Program-made: the position numbers and the translations under genes
Notes under the pieces: generated by a model
Told to the model about the DNA's origin: nothing
The model's database searches: none
What the model saw: the letters and a program-made list of their open reading frames with translations, nothing else
Shown: one piece after another, positions 1 to 5,263 of the stretch
Layout: every line of letters starts with the position of its first letter
Position numbering within the stretch: position 1 is the stretch's first letter
Origin: an uncultured Phaeodactylibacter sp.
Lineage (GTDB): Bacteria > Bacteroidota > Bacteroidia > Chitinophagales > Saprospiraceae
Reading direction: 5' to 3'
DNA length: 9,323 nt
Assembly (NCBI GenBank): GCA_913062745.1
Contig: CAJXXJ010000102.1
Location: 1 to 9,323, forward strand

Positions 1-1
1 C

Positions 2-388
2 GGAGCATACCCACTGCCGCTCGACCTGGCGCTGCCGCTGTTCCGCTGGGGTGTACTGTTTCGCAGCGGAGAAATGATCCGCCTCATCAATGGCCTCTCC
101 GGCGAGGACCTGCAGGACCGCAGCCGCTTTTTTCCTATGGCAGATAACCGCTATGAGGTAGTTAAAGGCACCTTTTTGCAGGGGCACTATCTTTACGCAG
201 GAGACAAACTCAGGCTGGAAGCGGTGGCCCCTGATAGTCTGAGTGCAGCCGCACAACAGCTGCAGGCCGTGCAGCGAAAAGGGGATTTTTACCTGAGCTT
301 TTACCATCTGGACAGCACCGTGGCGGCCGGCTATAATGCAGCCTTTCTGCAGCAGCTGGTGCAAACATTGGAACAGGAGGACCGTTGA
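2..388 (+). CDS. Unrecognised protein, 3' end only
   Basis: The frame is open from the left edge of the window to a TGA at 386-388, so the gene begins outside and only its last 128 codons are seen. An internal ATG at 74 could be mistaken for the start, but the 24 codons before it read as normal protein (a hydrophobic PLPLDLALPLFRWGVLFR stretch), so the gene very probably continues upstream. The visible part is a mixed alpha/beta soluble-looking segment ending in a helical tail (AAFLQQLVQTLEQEDR). There is no transmembrane helix and no motif that I can tie to a named family. It lies upstream of the CoA-transferase on the same strand with a 136-bp gap that contains a separate promoter, so the two are probably not co-transcribed. 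No function is assigned. Confidence 0.7.
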   Translation, partial: GAYPLPLDLALPLFRWGVLFRSGEMIRLINGLSGEDLQDRSRFFPMADNRYEVVKGTFLQGHYLYAGDKLRLEAVAPDSLSAAAQQLQAVQRKGDFYLSFYHLDSTVAAGYNAAFLQQLVQTLEQEDR

Positions 389-473
389 GGGAAAAGCAGG
401 GGGGAAGCCGGCCTCAGGCTTATTGTAAAAGATACCATAACAAAAGTCACCCCGCCCCAAAGCCTTTTACCCT

Positions 474-503
474 TTTGTGTACCCGCCCGATTGGCTATTT
501 TCG
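474..503 (+). promoter_or_regulatory. Bacteroidota-type promoter of the CoA-transferase gene
   Basis: A TTTG box at 474-477 is followed after 18 nt by TATTTTCG at 496-503. This matches the Bacteroidota housekeeping promoter (-33 TTTG, -7 TAnnTTTG) with one mismatch. The ATG follows about 20 nt downstream in an AT-rich leader without a Shine-Dalgarno sequence, which is usual for this phylum. The match is by eye and no transcription start is known. Confidence 0.5.
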
Positions 504-524
504 GGCCAAATCGAATGAAATTAT

Positions 525-1823
525 ATGAAATTTAACGCTGATTATACCGCTGTGAGCCCGGAAGAGGCGGTTTCGCTGATTAAATCCGGAGACAAAGTGT
601 TTGTACATAGTGCGGCAGCTGCACCACAGGTGCTGATCGAAGCCATGGCGAAGCGCGGCAAAGAGCTCAGCGGCGTGGAAGTACTCCACCTGCACACCGA
701 TGCAGAGGCGCCCTACGCTGGTGAAGATATGAGTGAATCATTCCGCGTAAACAACCTCTTCGTGGGCTCCAATGTGCGGAGCGCCGTACAGCAGGGCCGG
801 GCAGACTACATCCCTATCTTCCTGAGTGAAGTACCGCTGTTGTTCCGCCGCAAAATTATTCCGTTAGACGTGGCACTGCTGCAGGTATCTCCGCCGGACA
901 AAAACGGTTACTGTACGCTCGGCCTGTCAGTAGATACAAGCCTGGCAGCTGCGCAATCCGCTAAAATCGTTATCGCGGCCATTAATCCGAATATGCCGCG
1001 TACCCACGGTGACGGTGCCATTCACATCAGCCGCTTTGACCGGGTGGTGGAAGCATCGCAGGAACTGCCGACCCTCGAGATTCCCACGCCGACCGAAGTG
1101 GAGAAGCGCATCGGCCAGCATGTTGCTAATCTGGTGGAAAACGGCTCTACCTTGCAGATGGGCATCGGTACTATCCCCAATGCCGCGCTTAATGCTATGG
1201 AGAATCACAAAGAGCTGGGCATCCACACCGAAATGTTCAGCGACGGCGTCATCAATCTGGTAGAGAAGGGCATTATTACCAATCAACACAAGCGCAAGCA
1301 CCGCAACCATATTGTCACCGGCTTCATCATGGGCAGCAAGGCGCTTTACGATTTTGTTGATGACAATCCGCTCGTGCGGGTGCTCGATATCGCCTACGTC
1401 AATGACACCGCCGTAATCCGCCAAAACCCCAAAGTGGTGGCCATTAACAGCGCTATAGAAATCGACCTGACCGGACAAGTGTGTGCCGACTCCATCGGTA
1501 CGCGTATTTACTCCGGTGTAGGCGGGCAGATGGATTTCATCCGCGGTGCTTCCCTCTCCGAGGGCGGAAAACCGATCATCGCACTGCCTTCCACCACGCG
1601 CAAGGGCATCAGCCGCATTACTTCTATGTTGAAACCAGGTGCCGGCGTAGTCACCACCCGGGCGCACGTGCACTACATCGTCACAGAGTACGGCGTAGCC
1701 GAGATGTTTGGCAAAAACCTACGGCAGCGGGCCAAGCAGCTGATCGATATCGCCCACCCGGACCACCGCGAGTCGCTGGAAAAGCAGGCTTTCGATGAGT
1801 GGCATCTGAAGACCTGGGACTAA
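525..1823 (+). CDS. Acetyl-CoA hydrolase / 4-hydroxybutyrate CoA-transferase family protein
   Basis: This is a full-length (432 residues) class I CoA-transferase. The family moves CoA between acyl-CoA and a free acid such as acetate, through a glutamyl-CoA thioester intermediate, in the cytoplasm. The N-terminal acetyl-CoA hydrolase/transferase domain covers roughly residues 1-185 and the C-terminal domain the rest. The catalytic Glu is seen as Glu236 in HTEMFSDGV, close to its position in characterised 4-hydroxybutyrate CoA-transferases. The conserved loops GIGTIPNA (213-220) and GVGGQMDFIRGA (331-342) are intact. There is no signal peptide. The ATG at 525 is preceded by a Bacteroidota-type promoter and an AT-rich leader, and the gene ends in a strong intrinsic terminator, so it looks monocistronic. 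The family is certain. The acid substrate (acetate, 4-hydroxybutyrate, butyrate or another) cannot be read from sequence, and no pathway neighbours help. Confidence 0.93.
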   Translation: MKFNADYTAVSPEEAVSLIKSGDKVFVHSAAAAPQVLIEAMAKRGKELSGVEVLHLHTDAEAPYAGEDMSESFRVNNLFVGSNVRSAVQQGRADYIPIFLSEVPLLFRRKIIPLDVALLQVSPPDKNGYCTLGLSVDTSLAAAQSAKIVIAAINPNMPRTHGDGAIHISRFDRVVEASQELPTLEIPTPTEVEKRIGQHVANLVENGSTLQMGIGTIPNAALNAMENHKELGIHTEMFSDGVINLVEKGIITNQHKRKHRNHIVTGFIMGSKALYDFVDDNPLVRVLDIAYVNDTAVIRQNPKVVAINSAIEIDLTGQVCADSIGTRIYSGVGGQMDFIRGASLSEGGKPIIALPSTTRKGISRITSMLKPGAGVVTTRAHVHYIVTEYGVAEMFGKNLRQRAKQLIDIAHPDHRESLEKQAFDEWHLKTWD

Positions 1824-1850
1824 GATATTATAGTTACGATGGATATACAG

Positions 1851-1894
1851 AAGGCTTGCCGGTCGCTATGGATCCGGCAAGCCTTTTCTTTTTT
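1851..1894 (+). terminator. Strong rho-independent terminator after the CoA-transferase
   Basis: A perfect 12-bp stem (AAGGCTTGCCGG at 1851-1862 with CCGGCAAGCCTT at 1874-1885) closes an 11-nt loop and runs into a T-rich tract (TTTTCTTTTTT, 1884-1894). It lies 28 bp beyond the stop codon at 1823. Its T tract is on the plus-strand side, so it serves the CoA-transferase transcript. Confidence 0.92.
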
Positions 1895-1927
1895 GCAGTC
1901 GCGGACCGGCCTATTCTTTTTCCCGGA

Positions 1928-1943
1928 GTAACTATTCAGCATA
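1928..1943 (+). repeat. Left terminal inverted repeat of the MITE-like element
   Basis: GTAACTATTCAGCATA is the exact reverse complement of 2065-2080. The match stops on both sides (A1927 against C2081; G1944 against G2064), so the repeat has sharp limits. Confidence 0.85.
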
Positions 1944-1953
1944 GTTTGTAGAT

Positions 1954-2050
1954 GGCATTTTCTGGCTTTGTTTGCCCCAACTCTGAAGGTTGCAAAACCA
2001 GAAAATGCACTGGCTCCCTTCGGGGATGGGGCAAAACAGGGCATTTTCTG
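1954..2050. repeat. Nested hairpin-forming repeats inside the MITE-like element
   Basis: GGCATTTTCTG occurs at 1954-1964 and again in direct orientation at 2040-2050. Its inverted copy CCAGAAAATGC sits between them at 1998-2008 and can pair with either one. A second pair, TTTGCCCCA (1971-1979) and TGGGGCAAA (2027-2035), crosses these stems. A small TCCC-TTCG-GGGA hairpin with a UUCG-type tetraloop sits at 2015-2026. GCAAAAC is repeated at 1992-1998 and 2031-2037. Such dense pairing in about 100 bp is unlikely to be chance, but whether it acts in DNA or RNA is unknown. Confidence 0.7.
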
Positions 2051-2064
2051 CTTATTTTTCTATG

Positions 2065-2080
2065 TATGCTGAATAGTTAC
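2065..2080 (-). repeat. Right terminal inverted repeat of the MITE-like element
   Basis: TATGCTGAATAGTTAC mirrors 1928-1943 exactly. Read on the minus strand, its outer GTAAC provides the TAA stop of the adjacent DUF2267-like remnant. Confidence 0.85.
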
Positions 2081-2196
2081 CACCCGAATACCGGCTGCAC
2101 TTCCTTAGGCATCTGGTTTTTCACATAGTTCAGTTGCCCGTCTGTCAGGAACTCCCGCATAGATTCAAGCGTAGCGGAGAAGATTTCCAGAATCTG
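2077..2196 (-). pseudogene. Remnant of a DUF2267-family gene (C-terminal end only)
   Basis: On the minus strand an open frame of 39 codons runs from just after a TAG at 2197-2199 to a TAA at 2077-2079. It contains an ATG at 2158-2160. Its translation includes LESMREFLTDGQL, then NYVKNQMPKEVQPVFGW. This resembles the C-terminal helices of DUF2267 proteins, which typically end in a pattern like L..L...IS.GE...V..QLPKE...LW. DUF2267 proteins are usually about 130-150 residues long, so roughly 70% of the gene is missing. No upstream continuation is visible in any minus-strand frame before the next gene's start region. The stop codon falls inside the right inverted repeat of the neighbouring element. 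I read this as a decayed fragment. A functional 27-residue peptide is possible but unsupported. The family match is from memory of the motif. Confidence 0.5.
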
Positions 2197-2197
2197 C

Positions 2198-2205
2198 TAT
2201 CTTTG
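2198..2205 (+). promoter_or_regulatory. Bacteroidota -7 box of the EAD-like gene
   Basis: TATCTTTG is an exact match to the TAnnTTTG -7 consensus and lies 23 nt before the ATG at 2229. No TTTG -33 box is visible at the usual distance, so only the -7 part is supported. A short AG-rich sequence (AGAGGAG, 2221-2227) just before the ATG may act as a ribosome binding site, with unusually tight spacing. Confidence 0.45.
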
Positions 2206-2228
2206 GGAAAGAGGAAAACCAGAGGAGT

Positions 2229-3470
2229 ATGGTCAGCAAAACACAGTTGGAGGCCTGGAAAGCCGAGTGGCGGGAGCTGCTCGTCCGGGAGCTTAGCAAA
2301 GCGATGAAATCCATAGAGGAGCGCCTGCCGGATGACGTGCCCAAAGCGCACGTATTGGTACAGCTGCGGGCACAGCTCAATGATGCCAACCGGGAAAAAC
2401 TCATGGGCACGCGTTCTGCCGATGAGCTGAGCCGCGCTTATAACCAACTGCGCAGCAGCCTGCTTCTCTTCATCGATGAACTGGAACCGGAAGACTTCCT
2501 GCCCAGGCCGGCAGCGGGCTTTCGCCCAAAAGCGCGCCGGGGCACCCTGCTGCATAAAATCCCCGCTGAGATGCAGGTTGGCCGCGAAGAGGAATGCATT
2601 ATCCGTTTAGCCTACGACCGCAGCGTCATAGCCGACAACCTGGAGCTGACTGACGATGTGGAGGTCAAAGAAGTGACCGTATCCAAAGTCATGGAGGCCG
2701 AGCTCATCGACCCCAGCCCGGAACCTGCTTTTGCCATCCGCACCTTTTACGATGAGCGCCAGTTTTTGCAGGAAGGAGAATACACCGAGTGGAAATTTTA
2801 TGTGCGCCCCCTGCGGGAAGGCACCTTTAGCCTGTTGCTCAAGCTGACTGTGATCGAAGAAATCGACGGAGAGCGCGAACGCCGCAATATCACCTGGGAA
2901 GAACAAGTGCAAATCGTAACGGAAGCGCCGCAGAGCGTACCAGCCGGTTTCACCGAGGCCGGCCTTTCCCTCAACTTCGGCAGTGGAGGTTCCCGCAGCG
3001 GGGCAGCTCCGGCCGAACCGGCAATGGAAGCAATAAAACGGGGGTACGCGTATCAGGAACCGGTGCCGGCCAGCCCGGCAGCACCGGCAGCGCAGCCACA
3101 GCGGCCTGCGCCCCCCAAAAAGAAATCGGGAGGGATGGCCCGCCGGCTGTCTATTGCCGCTTCTGTTGCACTGGCACTGGGCCTGGGGACCTGGTGGTTG
3201 GGCAGCGGCAGCAGCAGCGTTGAGCAGGTCACCGAGCCGCTGGACAAAAATGTAGGCACGCCGGCAGAGGAAAGCCCGGACCGTGATACAGGCGGAGACC
3301 AAGGCTGGCCAGGCGATGGCGTTGACGAACCCGGAGCAGAGCAGCAAGCCTGGCAGCGCGCCAGAAATGCCGGTACGAGGGAAGCGCTGCAGGAATTTCT
3401 GGAAGCATATCCAAAGAGCCTGTACGCACCGGAAGCCCGCCGCATGCTGCAACAACTGGAACGGCAGTAA
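2229..3470 (+). CDS. Membrane-anchored EAD11-like adaptor protein with beta-rich domain and C-terminal helical repeat
   Basis: This 413-residue protein has a clear modular build. Residues 5-88 are charged helices containing LNDANREKLMGTRSADEL and YNQLRSSLLLFIDEL. This resembles effector-associated domain 11 (EAD11), a Bacteroidota adaptor domain that recruits NTP-dependent or TIR/caspase-type conflict effectors through homotypic contacts. Residues 104-232 form a beta-rich domain (around IPAEMQVGREEECIIRL and YTEWKFYVRPLREG) of a kind I associate with such proteins. A Pro/Ala linker (275-297) leads to KKK and a single transmembrane helix (about 306-325). The tail is acidic and then has a short helical repeat, AWQRARNAGTREALQEFLEAYP onward (374-411), like the half-TPR tails of caspase and sulfatase-modifying-factor-like proteins. 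There is no signal peptide, and the basic residues before the helix predict an N-inside, C-outside topology. No effector gene is adjacent. The architecture is seen directly. The EAD11 assignment is by pattern and the function is inferred. Confidence 0.65.
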   Translation: MVSKTQLEAWKAEWRELLVRELSKAMKSIEERLPDDVPKAHVLVQLRAQLNDANREKLMGTRSADELSRAYNQLRSSLLLFIDELEPEDFLPRPAAGFRPKARRGTLLHKIPAEMQVGREEECIIRLAYDRSVIADNLELTDDVEVKEVTVSKVMEAELIDPSPEPAFAIRTFYDERQFLQEGEYTEWKFYVRPLREGTFSLLLKLTVIEEIDGERERRNITWEEQVQIVTEAPQSVPAGFTEAGLSLNFGSGGSRSGAAPAEPAMEAIKRGYAYQEPVPASPAAPAAQPQRPAPPKKKSGGMARRLSIAASVALALGLGTWWLGSGSSSVEQVTEPLDKNVGTPAEESPDRDTGGDQGWPGDGVDEPGAEQQAWQRARNAGTREALQEFLEAYPKSLYAPEARRMLQQLERQ

Positions 3471-3508
3471 TGGTAACCGGCAGCGCCAGCTGAACGGCTG
3501 TAATTTTC

Positions 3509-3516
3509 TATCTTTC
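3509..3516 (+). promoter_or_regulatory. Possible -7 box of the alpha-glucosidase gene
   Basis: TATCTTTC matches TAnnTTTG at all but the last base and lies 10 nt before the ATG at 3527. A second weak copy (TAATTTTC) is at 3501-3508. No -33 TTTG is seen. It implies a very short leader, so co-transcription with the upstream gene (56-bp gap) is equally possible. Confidence 0.25.
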
Positions 3517-3526
3517 CCGAAAAAAC

Positions 3527-5164
3527 ATGACTCGTACCTGGTGGAAAGAAGCGGTGATCTACCAAATATATCCCCGCAGCTTCAATGACGGCAACGGTGA
3601 TGGCGTAGGTGACCTGCGTGGCATCATCGAAAAACTGGACTATCTGCAGCATTTGGGCGTCGATGTGCTTTGGCTGAGCCCGGTCTACGCTTCTCCGAAT
3701 GACGATAACGGCTATGATATTTCCGATTACCGGGCCATTATGTCCGAATTTGGGAGTATGGCAGACTTCGAGGAAATGCTGGATGGTATACACCGCCGTG
3801 GCATGAAGCTGGTCATGGACCTGGTCGTCAACCATTCCAGTGATGAGCACGAATGGTTTCAGCAATCCCGCTCTTCCAAAGACAATCCCTACCGGGACTA
3901 TTACTTCTGGGAGCCGGAACCTCCGAACAACTGGATCGCCTTCTTCGGCGGCAAAGCCTGGGAATACGACGATACGACCGGCGAGTACTACCTGCATCTG
4001 TTTTCCAAAAAGCAACCGGACCTCAACTGGGAAAACCCCAAAGTGAGGGAAGAAGTATACGAGCTGATGCGCTTCTGGCTGGACAAAGGCATCGATGGTT
4101 TCCGTATGGACGTCATTCCATTTATTTCAAAACGGCTGGACTGGCCAGATATCAACCTGAATGACTTTGGCTCCGCCATGCGCGATGTGTACGCCAACGG
4201 GCCGCGGCTGCATGAATTCCTGCAGGAGATGGTACGGGAAACTCTGTCCAATTACGATGCCATGAGCGTCGGAGAAGCGCCGGGCGTACCCCGTGACCTG
4301 GCTAAGCTGTACGTAGGGGAGGGCCGCGGCGAGCTCAATATGCTCTTCCACTTTGACCACATGACGCTCGATTGGGGGCCGAAGGGCAAGTTTGACCCCA
4401 AAGCATGGAGCCTCCCTGAGTTTAAGCAGATATTTACGGACTGGCACGAAGCGATGGGTGACGATGGCTGGATTTCCATATTCCTGGATAATCACGACTT
4501 CCCGCGTATGGTCTCCCGCTGGGGAGACGACAGCGACTACCGTATGGAATCTGCCAAACTCCTGGCTACGCTGCTGCTGACGCTGCGCGGTACGCCTTCT
4601 GTTTATCAGGGCAGCGAGCTGGGTATGACGAATGTGGCCTACGAGGATTTTGCGGACTACCGCGATATTGAGTCTGTCAATGCCATCCGAGAGGCGCAGG
4701 AAAGGGGCGCGGACTCTGCTCAGCTGCTTCAGATACTGCACCGGGTAAGCCGGGACAATGTGCGTACGCCGATGCAGTGGAATAGCCGTTCCCATGCCGG
4801 CTTTACGGAGGGCGAGCCCTGGATTCGGGTCAACCCCAACTATACTGAGATCAATGCGGAGGCAGCGGTAGCCGATCCGGACAGCATCTTCCATTACTAC
4901 CGCCGCCTGCTTGCTTTGCGCAAAAAGCACCTTACCCTTGTCTACGGCGAGTACGAGCAGCTGGATGGCGGCAGCGACTGGCTTTACGCTTACCGGCGCT
5001 GGGATGAGGAAGCCACGTTCCTGGTGTTCCTGAATTTTTCCGGTAAGGAGCAAAGTGTCCCGGTGGAAGTCCCGGAAGGCGCGCAACCCTTCTTTGGAAA
5101 TTATCCTGTTCCTGACGCTGGTACGTTGCGGCCCTGGGAGGCACAGCTTTGGAAGTTAGCTTAA
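3527..5164 (+). CDS. GH13 alpha-glucosidase (oligo-1,6-glucosidase type)
   Basis: This complete 545-residue glycoside hydrolase family 13 enzyme releases glucose from the non-reducing end of short alpha-glucosides by a retaining mechanism. All four conserved regions are intact: DLVVNH (98-103), GFRMDV with the nucleophile Asp195 (191-196), VGEAPGV with the acid/base Glu250, and FLDNHD with Asp324 (319-324). The early loop DGNGDGVGD (21-29) matches the calcium-binding loop of oligo-1,6-glucosidases and dextran glucosidases. Val196, directly after the nucleophile, is the residue that favours alpha-1,6 over alpha-1,4 linkages in subfamily GH13_31, where maltases carry Thr. The length and the C-terminal beta-sheet domain (from about 470) are normal. 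There is no signal peptide, so it acts in the cytoplasm on imported oligosaccharides. No transporter, SusC/D pair or regulator is adjacent. The start is the ATG directly before TRTWWKEAVIYQIYPRSF, the family's usual N-terminus. Confidence 0.93.
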   Translation: MTRTWWKEAVIYQIYPRSFNDGNGDGVGDLRGIIEKLDYLQHLGVDVLWLSPVYASPNDDNGYDISDYRAIMSEFGSMADFEEMLDGIHRRGMKLVMDLVVNHSSDEHEWFQQSRSSKDNPYRDYYFWEPEPPNNWIAFFGGKAWEYDDTTGEYYLHLFSKKQPDLNWENPKVREEVYELMRFWLDKGIDGFRMDVIPFISKRLDWPDINLNDFGSAMRDVYANGPRLHEFLQEMVRETLSNYDAMSVGEAPGVPRDLAKLYVGEGRGELNMLFHFDHMTLDWGPKGKFDPKAWSLPEFKQIFTDWHEAMGDDGWISIFLDNHDFPRMVSRWGDDSDYRMESAKLLATLLLTLRGTPSVYQGSELGMTNVAYEDFADYRDIESVNAIREAQERGADSAQLLQILHRVSRDNVRTPMQWNSRSHAGFTEGEPWIRVNPNYTEINAEAAVADPDSIFHYYRRLLALRKKHLTLVYGEYEQLDGGSDWLYAYRRWDEEATFLVFLNFSGKEQSVPVEVPEGAQPFFGNYPVPDAGTLRPWEAQLWKLA

Positions 5165-5263
5165 AAGCTGCCTAAGAGGCAGGGTGGCAAACATATAGGG
5201 CCGGGAAACTTTCTATCGCAAAGCCGGTTGGCGAAAGCCTCCGGATCACTACAAAATGTGATA

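Larger units (their letters stand above)
1928..2080. mobile_element. MITE-like non-autonomous element with 16-bp terminal inverted repeats
   Basis: A 153-bp non-coding segment is bounded by perfect 16-bp inverted repeats, GTAACTATTCAGCATA (1928-1943) and TATGCTGAATAGTTAC (2065-2080). It carries no plausible gene. The eight bases abutting each end (TTCCCGGA on the left, CACCCGAA on the right) agree at 5 of 8 positions around a CCCG core, which could be an eroded 8-bp target duplication. IS66-family elements are known for ends starting GTAA and 8-bp duplications, so a relic mobilised by such a transposase is a reasonable but unproven reading. The interior has several short inverted and direct repeats, listed separately. 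The alternative is a folded non-coding RNA or a protein-binding palindrome pair unrelated to transposition. Confidence 0.6.

Noticed and set aside
405..421. AAGCC ... GGCTT hairpin after the first partial gene
   Set aside because: Only a 5-bp stem and no T tract on either side; not convincing as a terminator.
927..1673. Long minus-strand open frame (248 codons) opposite the CoA-transferase
   Set aside because: It is antisense to a complete, motif-perfect gene, and its Cys/His/Arg-rich translation shows no domain; such shadows are common in this GC range.
1820..2044. Minus-strand open frame of 74 codons covering the terminator and half of the MITE-like element
   Set aside because: It runs through the terminator hairpin and inverted repeats and reads as random basic residues; at most a chance frame carried by the element.
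3053..4015. Long minus-strand open frame (320 codons) spanning the EAD-like gene end and the glucosidase start
   Set aside because: It overlaps two well-supported plus-strand genes, and the translation has no recognisable domain or codon logic.
5168..5182. CTGCC-TAAGA-GGCAG hairpin just after the glucosidase stop
   Set aside because: A 5-bp stem without a following T run; insufficient for an intrinsic terminator call, although it is in the right place.
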